A DNA stretch of 64,000 bases from Mixophyes australis (lineage: Eukaryota > Chordata > Amphibia > Anura > Limnodynastidae): NCBI GenBank assembly GCA_036250195.1, contig JAVHZZ010000011.1, positions 58,222,919 through 58,286,918 of the forward strand. The letters are read 5' to 3'. Position 1 is the first letter of the stretch, and the number at the start of each line of letters is the position of its first letter. Below, piece after piece: positions 54,324-64,000 of the stretch. A program made the translations under genes and the position numbers. The notes under the pieces were generated by a model. It was not told the origin of the DNA and made no database searches. It worked only from the letters and a program-made list of their open reading frames with translations.

Positions 54324-55740
54324 TCAGGATTGTATTTAATGTATATATGTTTTCTTAAAGGTAGCCAGGTGGGTTATAGGTAAAGAACAGGTTCCAGGAC
54401 TCAGGAAGGGGGACTGTAGCTGCATTTCTTCCCCCTTCCTTTCTCTACGGGAAATCTTGATTAGTTGGAAGCTAGTTCTGGCTGAAAAAGCTTATAAGGG
54501 GCTAATACTGGAAGCATCCCTTGATCATCCAGGAGAAAAGGTGACTGCAGTCCTCTGGATTAGAGAGGAGTAAGGGACAGGGTTGTGTTAAATGTGCCTG
54601 ATATTTGTTTAAAGTGTATTTTTATTCTGTTGTATTGTATAATGATAACAGTAAAATGCCATTGTACATGATAATTGCTTTGCCTGAGTGATTGGTGAAC
54701 GCCTAGAAGGTATTGGGTATAACACCCTGGTATAGTAAAGCACCCCTGAGTCAACAGTTTTGCTCACCAGAAGAAGAGGCAGGACAAAGCTGGCCGGTCT
54801 GATAATGTTTCTCTGCATGTAATGAAAGGACTGGTGCAGATCGTGATTACACTAGCAGAGGAGAGCAAACAGGAACTAGATTGCTGGACCGGACTGGAAC
54901 CAGAATGCTGGACCAGACTGGAACGGAAATGCTGTTACCAGAATGCTGGAAGAGGATTGCTGTAGTCAGACTGGAACTAGAATGCTGGAAGTGGATTGCT
55001 GGAACCGGACAGGATTCGGAATGCAGACTGCACTGTCTGAGCTGGATTAATAGCAAGATAGATAGCAAGACTGCTGGGAACCAAGTTGGCGTCTGAAATA
55101 CAAAATTGCACTGGCAACTGGCAAAGGCTCCAGGAATTCCTTTCATACTCATAGTTGTTTCCTGATTGGACACTTTGGTCAGCTGGGCTAAAGCAGTACT
55201 CTGAGTTGCTGGAATGGATCTGGTGACCAAGTCCAAGATGGCAGCTCCCATGAACTGATTTTGGAGGGAAATCTGGGATGGAGGTTGCTATCACCTGATT
55301 GGCTGAGAGGAATGTGATTAAATCCAAGATGGCCACAACCATACTCTGATTCTGGAGGGATCTCTGGAGTGGAGATAGTCTTGACAACATCTTACAGAGA
55401 GGTCTGAAACCAGCAGAGCCTGAGGACCGCAGGGACAACTTGGAAAGGCAGCAAAGAGGTAAGTGATAGAACCTGAGAGCCTGGTGTGTGACAGACATGT
55501 GGCCAGGATTCTTCAAGTCAGGACAGCCAGGTGATTGTAAGTCATTAAGATAGTAGGATAAGGGACAGATAATATAGTAAACCTACCTGGCATTTATTTA
55601 CTGTTTGTGTATTGAATTCTAGTAATTGTTTTCATTATAGTAAATGTACTGTTGTACCTTTCTAACTGCATTTGCCTAAGTGACTGTAGGATCCCTAGAA
55701 GATATTGGGTATCGTTCCCTGGTATAGTAAGGGATCTCTG
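54324..55740. other. No gene; retroelement-like repeats
   Basis: Two related stretches (about 54640-54745 and 55640-55735) share a CCTAGAAGRTATTGGGTAT core and then CCTGGTATAGTAA. Between them are short tandem units of GCTGGACCGGACTGGAAC/GAATGCTGG (54880-55020) and repeats of CTGATT..GGAGGGA..TCTGG (55250-55375). These look like LTR or leader pieces of gypsy elements, but ends were not found. Confidence 0.4.
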
Positions 55741-55814
55741 GATGGCCAGCCAGCGTGTAGTGGGTATAATTAGACCAAATAAATCCGGTATCTTAACAAA
55801 GGCCACTACGAATA

Positions 55815-56255
55815 ACGGGTCATACCATTCGGCCTGTACAAAGCCCCGGCCATCTTCCAAGCATATGTAAATTTCCTATTTAGGTCCTCATCTACCAGGA
55901 TAATAATATTTTCTTTAGCTTGCTTGAATAACATTACAATCATGTGAGAGAGGTATTGCAGGAACTCCTGAATTATCAACTATTGGCAAGATGGAGAAAT
56001 GTTCTTACAATCAGCCCAGAGTGTGCTGCATGGGACACATCATTTTAGCAAAGGGCATAGAAATGGAACTGGAAAACTCTCTGCTGTGCTCAATTGGAGG
56101 GTGTCCAGAGGGATCAAAGCAAGTAACAGGCTCATGGGGTTTATCAACTACTACACTTTGTTAGCCTTATAACCACTTTGGCCAAACAGGGAACTCCTAA
56201 TGACACAAGGTTACAACAGGCTTTTTACTCCTTGAAATGTCTTTTAAACTCTTTG
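55815..56255 (+). pseudogene. Old gypsy reverse-transcriptase fragment
   Basis: RVIPFGLYKAPAIFQAYVN corresponds to the RT motif VMPFGLCNAPAVFQGFVN of the intact element (34153-34200). Further peptides KLSAVLNWRVSRGIKA and LMGFINYYT match the region VNAVLHWPQPTTLRAIQRFL and GFANYY after RT. Multiple stops and indels. Confidence 0.72.
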
Positions 56256-56564
56256 TCCATACGCCAGTATCCTGACCCCATATAAAGCAGCAGCAGGGCT
56301 GTTAGGGAGGTGGAGTATGGTAGATAGGGTGTCTGATAGCAGGGAAGGACTGCCAAGAACCGTGCTACCTGTGTCTCTCTGTGAAATGGTGCTGGATCAC
56401 CGTGGAGGGCAGTGCTTATAGAATCCAAAACTCGTGAGATCCGACGACGTAACAATGACATTTTACCTCGTTTTCAATTCCGAGGGCGCGCGGAAGTACT
56501 AAGCTGGCTTGGTTCGGTACTCTGGGAACGTTCGGTTCTCGGGGAATGAGCCTGAGCATCTCTA
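56256..56564 (-). mobile_element. 5' end of a second Ac-like hAT element
   Basis: The minus strand begins TAGAGATGCTCAGGC at 56564 and runs through CGAGAACCGAACGTTCCC and GTCGGATCTCACGAG to TTGGATTCTATAAGC. The 8-kb hAT has the same order: TAGGGATGAGC, CCCGAACGTTG, GTCGGATCTCGCGA, CGGATCCTATAAA. This is a fragment; no transposase was found. Confidence 0.6.
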
Positions 56565-57790
56565 GTTTTAATAGGAACATAGATATCCCTCTGTAATAAT
56601 GTCTTAAATAGATATCATTACAGACTCTTGCTATCGTCTGACATCACTCTCAGGGATATCTTATTCTCATGTTATAGGAGGGATATACAGTCTTCTAGGT
56701 ACTATATTTACCGATAAATAATAGGTGTTTCTTTTTATTCCTTTTTAATATTATTGTATTATTATATTTATCATGGGCATCTGCTCTCATAAAGGCATTA
56801 GAGACGTTTCTATACTTGCACTTAGTAGGTTATAGTATGTGATTATTAGGTTCTCACCAGCTGTATTTCTCTGTCTAAATTGTGGTGAACAGAGATTTAT
56901 ACTAATTCTGTCTCTAAGGGGTTAATCAACTATATTCTAGGTACAAAAAGAGGAGCGCGAAGCACCAAGTACTTAAATAAAAATTTATTCCAAATAAAAA
57001 CAAATATTAAAATGGATTAAGCATATAACCAAATGTTAAATATATCAAACAGCTGTACAAAAACAAACTTATCTTAGAAATACAATCAAGCTATGGCCAA
57101 GATATAGTTATCATATGGTACCATATGTAAAAAATATATTTATAATAAAATACCACTAATGAAATCCATTCCGCGGACTGCTTGATGAAATAAGATTGTT
57201 CCTTTGGAGCTATTTTTAGAGAATAGTATGGATTACTTGTGTTCCGAAGAAAGAGAAGCCACCATTCAAGCTTCTCTTAATACCAATTCATTTAGCAATA
57301 TATAATAATCATTTCCTTTGCGGGCTCAATTTGGAATCCAAACATATAATAATAAAGGATCCACCGCAAGGTGCAGTTCGGGCACCAGATAAAAGATAGA
57401 TTATTTCAATATTTCTTATTGCTTTTATATTTAACAACATTAGCTTGTCAGGTTTAGAATTGGCATGATCCTTGATGGTATAAATGTGCCAAAGTACTAA
57501 TGAATATTTCTTGGCACCAAAAATGAACACATAAATTTACTTAGCTCTCCTATGTAGATACATAAGTCCCGAACTTCCGATGTTAGTGATCACTCCAATG
57601 AATAAAAAGCAGTCAACGGAGAAGAATCTCAGCAAATATCACAAAATAGCTTGCTAGAAATAGCTGGCCAGCGCTTGATAGAGAATCAGCATATAACAGT
57701 CCTAACGCGTTTCCCGGAGGTCCGCCGCTTCATCAGAGGTAAGTATAATGGCAAGATCCGGCCAAACTGATTTAAATATCCAAACAAAAT
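56565..57790 (-). repeat. Probable interspersed repeat, family unknown
   Basis: 56565-56940 is featureless. From 57760 leftward the minus strand reads GATGAAGCGGCGGACCTCCG, then GGGAAACGCGTTAGG, a motif I associate with dispersed anuran repeats. It ends near 56950 with TGGTGCTTCGCGCTCCTC. No coding capacity or clear ends. Confidence 0.35.
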
Positions 57791-58382
57791 CATATGGAAT
57801 CAATCACATGGTCAGCATCCATCAATCAGGGGCCAGTATACTGGCAAGATCCGGCCACACTAATTTAAATATCTCCAAGAGGTCACATGAGGTTTAGCAT
57901 GGTTGTAGATATCGAGTGGGAACTATGTGGGACACTTCATATTATGATATTTCAAAGCTATCAGCTGATTTCCCATGTTCCGGTTACTTGATATTAAATG
58001 CTGTGAGTGCCTCTTGTTGGTCTAAGCTATATTGTGCCTCATAAACCTATGCTGCTGGAATATGTAAAGAATTCTGAAGATGAGAACACAAACACACACT
58101 ACTGACAACTACTCATTCCTCTTGTAAAGTAAATGATAAACGTCCCCAATGCCTGTATTAGAGCTCATGTACACCTATTCTGGTATAAGCATGTTGTTTA
58201 GAAAGTGGTGAATCGCCATTAGCAGCCCGCAACATCCTGGTCTGTGACGTCACAACATGTAGTGCAACCTGACGTACGTTTCACCTGCCAACGGCTTAAC
58301 CATCCCTCTGGGGGTTTGGTCGCGCCCCCAGTCCCGCTGCCAGGAATTTGCATGTTGGGAGGTTTGCAGATATAGACATACT
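57791..58382. other. Nothing recognised
   Basis: GCAAGATCCGGCCA..CT(A/G)ATTTAAATAT occurs twice (57752 and 57843) as a short local duplication. No gene. Confidence 0.5.
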
Positions 58383-58390
58383 ATTATACC

Positions 58391-58683
58391 CAGTGGTGGA
58401 TCCAAAGGAGGCGGCGATCGGGGGCTTGCTGCCGACGGCTGCACACTATGTGCAGGTCCGTTCGGCAGAGACAGGCAGGGAGAGTGTACTGCCCGGCTGC
58501 TCTGATTGTGTTTTAAACACAATCAGAGAAGACGGGCAGCACACTCTCCCTGACACACTCTCCCTGCCTGTCTCTGCCGAACGAACCTGCACATAGTGTG
58601 CAGCCGTCGGCAGCAAGAGTTTTCAAAAAGGGGACGGGGACTAAATCTCCCCCCTAAATAAAATTATTCTAGATCCGCCCCTG
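58391..58683. mobile_element. Hairpin hAT MITE, perfect 8-bp duplication
   Basis: CAGTGGTGGATCCA at the left, TAGATCCGCCCCTG at the right, ATTATACC on both sides (58383-58390 and 58684-58691). Most of the body is one inverted repeat (GCCGACGGCTGCACACTATG against CATAGTGTGCAGCCGTCGGC) centred near 58515, with an extra duplicated ACACTCTCCCTG in the right arm. Confidence 0.9.
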
Positions 58684-58691
58684 ATTATACC

Positions 58692-59289
58692 CCCACAGTA
58701 TAATAACCCTATACACACTAGTCCCTACAGCATAAAAACCCTTTACATACACATAAGACTCCCTACAATATGTTAATATTTTACATACACACCAGTCCCC
58801 ACAGTATGTTTGCTAAAAACAAGCGCACACAAACACACTTACTTAATAATTACACTTGCCTTATCTAGTCCTCTGCTTTCTGGATGTCCCTGAGGGTCTG
58901 GAGGAGGGTGGGGGAAAAGGGAAGAGGAGAGAGAGGTAGGGAAGGAGAGGCACCTACAATGAGGTGGCATGTCCAAGGGGAGAAACAAGGAACAGGGGAA
59001 AAATCCTCAGCCTGCCTAGGGAAGTCCATTACCGGCCAGCCTGGGAAGGCATATGCAACCTTGCCTCCAGCACCCCTGGTGCAGAATATTGGCCCCACCC
59101 ACTAAGGAAAGAGGACAGAGCCATCCAGGAGTTATTTCTCTGGTACCTTGCTGGACCAGTCCGAAATTGTATTGCACCAACATGTTCTGCAGCGCTGTAC
59201 ATTCATAACATACTAATCAGTGCATTTACAAGTTGCACTTTATAATCCAAACACTTATTTACTCAAAAGTCACTTAACTTTACCTCCAC
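58692..59289. other. Nothing recognised
   Basis: Short ACAGTATAATAACCCTATACA-type repeats (58690-58810), then a purine-rich stretch. GCAGCGCTGTACATTCATAA (59191) resembles an L2-type tail. Confidence 0.4.
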
Positions 59290-61255
59290 CCAAACCTTTA
59301 CATCCAATCCCGCCAACTTTATCCAAATATCTCCACTACCCTTTATTCCCTTCTCCTGTGCACTATGGAACGCCAGATCTGTTTGTAACAAACTTACATA
59401 TATCCATGATCTATTCTTTTCTAAATAACTCCACTTCCTTGCCATTACAGAAACTTGGCTCATCACTTCTGACACTACATGCCCTGCAGCTCTCTCCTAT
59501 GGGGGACTCTCCCTCAGCCACACTCCCAGACTAGGAAACAGATAAGATGGTGGAGCAGGCATTCTACTTTCTCCAAGCTGTACCTTCCAAGCCACAGTCT
59601 GAACCCTCCCTCTCATTCTCTTCCTTTGAAGTCCACACTATTCGTCTATTTTATCCTTTCCACCTTCTTTAACAAGCCGCGGCGATCCTCGGCTTGCTTC
59701 CTCTGGCTGCCTCCCGGCTGTTATAGCAACAGCTGGGATGTCACTTCCCCACTCTTACCAGTCCGTCACTCCTCCTAATCAGCGTCGTGTCCCGACAACA
59801 CAGGGCAGCCGGACATGTGCGCATTACCTATGATTAAGCCTGCAGGCTAATGAGCTATAATTATATTTATTAAGCAGCCCCTGGGGGCTAATCATGTGAT
59901 GCCCCAATCCTGGTCTCTGATTGGCTGCATTTAGTATATAAAGCAGGAAGGGCTTAGCCTCCCTGCCGGTTATACAATTCAGTCTGTGCTGTTTACTGAC
60001 CTGCTGTTTTGTCTCCTGACTTTGGCTGACCTCCTTTTGTGACCCTTACCTGTACCTTGGACCTTGCCTGTTTGCCTGACCGTTGCTTGAATTCTGGACT
60101 CTACTGTTTCGCTTGTGGCCCTGACCTTTGTTTGAATACTGATTTGCCTATATGCTACCGGCCCTGACCCCTTGGCAACACCCAGACTACTCTGCTTGCT
60201 ATGGACCCCTGACCCTGGCCTGCACTGACTACCCGCTCCAGTCTAGGCTAGTGCCTCCGGTTCCATCTGCTGTACGGCCATCATAGATGAGCTTTTGCTG
60301 CATGGACAGAGCTTAAGACCTGGGGGCATCCAAGTACCTGTGAGCACATTAAGCTCTACGGGAAAGGCGGCTGCTAAAGGTGAAGAACTCAACACTAATC
60401 GTTCTAAAAGCTCACCTTGGTGGTCATGAGCCCTAATACCTTCGTGTTGCTGTCATTTATCGCCCCCCAGGTCCAGTTTCCCAATTCCTTGACAACTTTG
60501 AGGATTTATTTTCTATCCTTTGACCTGCCTACTCTCATACGAGGCGATTTCATCATTCCTATTGATAATCTCACTGTCTCTTCTCCCAATAAACTTCTTT
60601 CACTTACTTCCTCCTTTGGTCTCTCCCAATGGACCTCAGCCACTCCCACCCACTATAATGGGCACTCCCTTGACCTTGTCTTCTCCTACTACTGCTCCAT
60701 CTATAGTTTCCCCAATCTAGCCTTCCCACTCTCTGACCACAATCTCCTTTCCTTCAGCCTCACCTTACCTCATGCCCTCCCCCCTGCACCTAAATCCACA
60801 TGTACACAACATAACCTACGTACTCTTAACCCAATCCACTTCTCATTTTCACTAAAACAGCTATTTTCTCCAATGACTGCATTGTCCTGTCCAAATCAGG
60901 CTGCCACTTTTTATAACAAAACACTAACTTCAGCCCTAGACAATGCAGCTCCAGCTACTACATATAGTCTCCGATGATCCAAACCTCAACTATGGTACAC
61001 CAAACACACCCACTACCTGCAAAAGTCATCCCACACTTCAGAGCGCCACTGGAGAAATTCCTGTTTCTATCCTGATTTCCTCCACTATAAGTTCATTCTT
61101 TAATCTTACAGCACAGCTCTTTCAATTGCCAAACAGACATTCTTCAAATCTCTAATATCCATCCAGTCTTCTAACCCACGTTGCCTCTTTGCCACCTTAA
61201 ACTCACTTCTTTGCCCACCTGCACCTCCTCCCCTTCCCCTTCCTCCATCATAGCC
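59290..61255 (+). pseudogene. L2-type LINE endonuclease relic
   Basis: Peptides in shifting frames: CNKLTYIHDLF with LAITETWLI (59390-59465), AALSYGGLSLSHTPR (59488), FEVHTIRLFYPF (59620). After the inserted LTR come RVAVIYRPPGPVSQFLDNFEDLF (60441-60510), LLSLTSSFGLSQWTSATPTH with GHSLDLVF (60595-60685) and LSDHNLLSFSLTL (60730). The SDH and ITETWL motifs are endonuclease hallmarks of CR1/L2-group LINEs. RT is missing. Non-functional. Confidence 0.75.
59668..60400 (+). mobile_element. Solo LTR related to 38980-39684
   Basis: TTTAACAAGCCGCGGCG matches the start of the LTR at 38980 (TGTTACGAGCCGCGGCG). TATATAAAG (about 59935) is followed by an AGGAAGGGCTTAGCCTCCCT hairpin in the same place as the other LTR's hairpin, then CCTTGGACCTTGCC-type repeats. 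The right border is approximate and no duplication was found. It separates the FEVHTIRL and RVAVIYRPP peptides of the LINE. Confidence 0.6.
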
Positions 61256-61327
61256 CATGTATGGGTGCTGTGGTGTTGGTTAATAACCAGCGCACAGCGC
61301 CAGAAAGTGCTAAGTCACTGCGCTGGG

Positions 61328-62662
61328 CAGGGCCGGATTTACCGCTAGGCAACCTAGGCAACTGCCTAGGGCCTAGCGGTCCCCAGAGGGCCCCCCCAGA
61401 GCCAACGGTGAGCAAGGCAGAAGGGCGCTCCCCTTCTGTCCGCCGGCATAATAAACAAGAACTGCTGCTGAAAATTAATTTTAGAAACAAAAGCAAAGTC
61501 AGCTGACCGCGCGCCTGCTCTCCTCCTCTTCTCCTCCTCCCTAACTGAATGTCGGGCGTAACGTCATCACGCCCAACGTCATTTTCAGTGAAGATTCGGC
61601 GAGGAGCAGGAGCACTGCCGGAGCAGAGAAGAGGAGCAGCGGCAGCCCGACATACAGGAAAGAAGTAAACAAGACAAGAAGATCAGAACAGAAGAGAACA
61701 GAACAGAAAAGAGAAAAAGGCAATTGAAAGGTAAGTTAACTAATGGAGGCACATAGGGTGAGGGGCAGGAGAAATGTGAAATAAGCATTAAGGGCACAGA
61801 GGGGCAAGAGAAAGGTGTAACAAGCAAGGAGGGCATAGAGGGGCAAGAGAAAGGTGGAACAAACATTAAGGGCACAGAGGGGCAAGAGAAAGGTGGAATA
61901 AGCCTTAATAGCACAGAGGGGCAAGAGAAAGGTGGAATAAGCATTAAGGGCACAGAGGAGCATGAGAAAGGTGGAACAAGCATTAAGGGCACAGAAGGGC
62001 ATGAGAGAAAGGTGGAACAAGCATGAAGGGCACATAGGGTGAGGGAAATAAGAGACATGTGGAACAAAAACATGGAGGGCAGTGTGAGGAGAAATAATCA
62101 AGGGGAGCAAAAATATGGAGGGCACAGTGTGATGATGAAGGGTTTACTAAAGGGGAAACAGTGTGAAGGAGGAGCAAAAGTGATAAAAGTGATGAAGGTG
62201 GGGACATTTTTTTCTCTTCTATACTTCTCCAACTTATTTGCCAAAATACATTTTTTTTGTAGGAGGGAGCTGTGAGAGCTTGCGCAGGCTCAGTGTGCTT
62301 GGACTGGGCGTGCAGAGAATGAAGTGACATCATACGGAGGATCGAGGTAGACTGCGCAGAGTTGGACCAATAATAGCAACCAGCAGGGAGTGAAATAACC
62401 TTTCTTTTCATCAGCACACGTGAGTAATGAAATGTAATCATTATTAAATATTAAAGCTATGTACAACATTGTTTGCACTCTGATTTATGTAAGGATTTAA
62501 TTAAAAGTTAATATTTTTTGGTATAACATTGTCTGCACTAGCTTTTCTAGTAGCTATTAAAAGTTAATATAATCTATGCTTTAAAAACAAAAGAAAAAAA
62601 GTAGTGCTATGGATTTTTTCACGGATGGGGGCCCCAAACCAGTATTTTGCCTAAGGCCCAGA
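61328..62662. mobile_element. Non-autonomous hAT of the 44746 family, right end lost
   Basis: CAGGGCCGGATTTACCGCTA with CCTAGGCAACTGCCTAGGGC is nearly identical to the left end at 44746. The right part, GGGGGCCCCAAACCAGTATT and then TTGCCTAAGGCCC, corresponds to 45570-45595, but the terminal GTAAATCCGGCTCTG is missing. Inside: GAATGTCGGGCGTAACGTCA palindrome (61546-61582), AGGTAAGTTA (61729) and about nine units of AAGGGCACAGAGGGGCAAGA (61755-62050). Confidence 0.82.
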
Positions 62663-63460
62663 AAGGGAGTCGTTACCTGTATCCTGCCTGGTTAAAGTGA
62701 AAGGAAACCTCTGATCAATGTGATTTAGGAAATCACAGATAAGTGTAAATTTTGTTAAGTATAAATTGTGTTTAAAATCCAAGTTTAAAGAACATCTCAT
62801 ATCTCGATGTTAATCTATGAATGAAATATTTCAGTTTTTGCAGAGCCATTAAGGATCAGGGGACTGGCTTACCCCCTGCTGATATGTGTGTCAGAATGTA
62901 TATAAAAAGAACACTGGTTTGTACTGAAATGTATCATTATTGTTCCATCTGACCTTCTGATCACTGGTACCTTAAATCAATGTGAACTGTCTTTGTTAGG
63001 ACACTTGCGCTAGTAAACATCATTTTGCTTCAAGATCCTGCGACTGCTTCCCTGCTGTAAATTCTGTGACCTGCAGATTAGACCCAAATCTAATCCGTTC
63101 TCCTACTGTTCTAAGGTTGGAACCCAGCGACTAGCATCAATGCTCTGCCCACTACCCAGCAGCTCTGGCCAGTGTGATAGGCCAGGGAGGAATCATTCAC
63201 AGCACCCTGATCTACCAAAAAAGGTCAGAGGTACCAGCCCAGGTGCCCAGTGAGGGGGTACACTAGCAGCAACAGTTACCCAGAATGAAGTGGTTCTAGG
63301 TGCCGATCAAGGAGCCTAGTGGTGGCAGCATCGTAAGCCCCTCCTTCTGCTGTTAGAGGGTGCAATTTGGGAGAAAGGGGACAGTGGCAAAGTAAGCCCA
63401 GCCGGTTCCCAGCAAAAACAGACAGGGTGGCATAGGCGGTCCATCCTGTCACACCATGTT
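62663..63460 (+). other. Possible retroviral-type LTR and leader, unconfirmed
   Basis: TATATAAAAAGAACAC (about 62898) looks like a promoter. Downstream are CCTGCGACTGC and GTGGTGGCAGCATCG. The layout resembles a U3-R-U5 followed by a leader, but I could not define TG/CA ends, a primer site or a duplication, and there is no reading frame. Confidence 0.3.
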
Positions 63461-64000
63461 TTTATTAATCTGGACTATGATTAGCCTCATGCATTTTTAC
63501 ATGCATGAGGCTGATCTGACTGCAGCACCAAGCGCTGTATGAGTGCTCTGAAGAGACATCAGTCAGTCATGTCAGTGTGATCAGCAGCAGAAAGCTCCTT
63601 ATGACCGCAACACTAAAATTAGATTAATGCCCCAGAATGCTGTGCGCACAGGCTGGCATTCTAGTGCATCAATCAAATATGCTCAGAGACGAAGTGTGTT
63701 CGTATTTCCTCACATCCTCTCTAAGCAACATAGAAGTAGAGCGGGCTGTGAAACAGCAGCAGTATGGACTTTCAAGAGGTAGGTTGGGAAGGGGGATAGT
63801 AAGGAAAGCTATAGGGGGGGGTGGAGAGAGAGATGAGGGTGGAGAGAGAGATGAGGGATAATGAAAAAGAGAGAGAAGACAGAGCCTGATCATTCCTCAA
63901 GGCAACTTTGGCTAGCGCACTGAGCAGCCCAGATTGCTTTAGCCCGGTTTCATATATTCTTTTTTGACAGAGGGGGGAAGTGGGGTCCCAAACTAGTATG
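63461..64000. other. Unrecognised, ending in a hAT-like terminus cut by the window
   Basis: GCCTCATGCATTTTTACATG and GCATGAGGC (63486-63511) form a hairpin. AGAGATGAGGGTGGAGAG repeats lie near 63825-63855. The last bases (GGGGTCCCAAACTAGTATG) match the inner right end of the hAT family at 45568 and 62628, so another copy probably ends just beyond the window. Confidence 0.45.

Noticed and set aside
1..64000. tRNA, rRNA, snRNA genes and CRISPR arrays
   Set aside because: I looked for typical internal promoter boxes and conserved cores by eye and found none I could support.

Overview
The window looks like intergenic DNA from a large, transposon-rich vertebrate genome, most probably an anuran amphibian. 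The evidence is the repeat mix: many short hAT elements with perfect 8-bp target duplications, a sushi-type Ty3/gypsy chromovirus, L1 and L2 LINE relics, small Helitrons, and long AT/GT microsatellites. I recognise no cellular protein-coding gene, tRNA, rRNA or CRISPR. Nearly everything is mobile DNA, often nested.

Layout. 1-1.5 kb: a 48-unit minisatellite. 1.5-12.4 kb: small DNA transposons (hAT at 2.7, 7.0 and 9.7 kb; MITEs at 4.8, 8.5 and 11.1 kb; a Helitron at 5.9 kb) in otherwise featureless DNA. 13.06-21.10 kb: a complete 8-kb hAT transposon with matching ends, a perfect target duplication, large internal tandem arrays and one uninterrupted transposase gene. 22.2-29.7 kb: a puzzling interval bounded by hAT-like ends and mostly unrecognised. 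29.9-40.3 kb: the wreck of an older hAT transposase gene of the ZMYM1/DUF4371 type, split by a nearly intact sushi-type retrotransposon (30.23-37.30 kb) and by a solo LTR. 40.3-46.5 kb: a 5'-truncated L1, itself interrupted by a solo LTR and a hAT element. 46.9-56.6 kb: more hAT elements, three solo LTRs and two old gypsy fragments. 57-64 kb: hAT elements, an L2-like LINE relic with an LTR in it, and the start of a further hAT end at the window edge.

The most interesting unit is the sushi-type retrotransposon. Its pol frame is open from protease to chromodomain. The sequence shows two RNA-level devices: a gag-pol overlap with the slippery heptamer GGGAAAT followed after 6 nt by a predicted H-type pseudoknot, and a 10-nt stretch just inside the 5' LTR that is complementary to the predicted 5' end of its own transcript, as expected for the self-primed Tf1/sushi class. 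Gag is broken in this copy by one in-frame stop and one frameshift, so it is probably not autonomous.

Relative ages follow from nesting and duplications: the ZMYM-type hAT is oldest; the gypsy, solo LTR and L1 landed in it; the L1 then received another LTR and a hAT. The 8-kb hAT and the gypsy element look youngest. All calls come from reading the sequence by eye; no database search was run.
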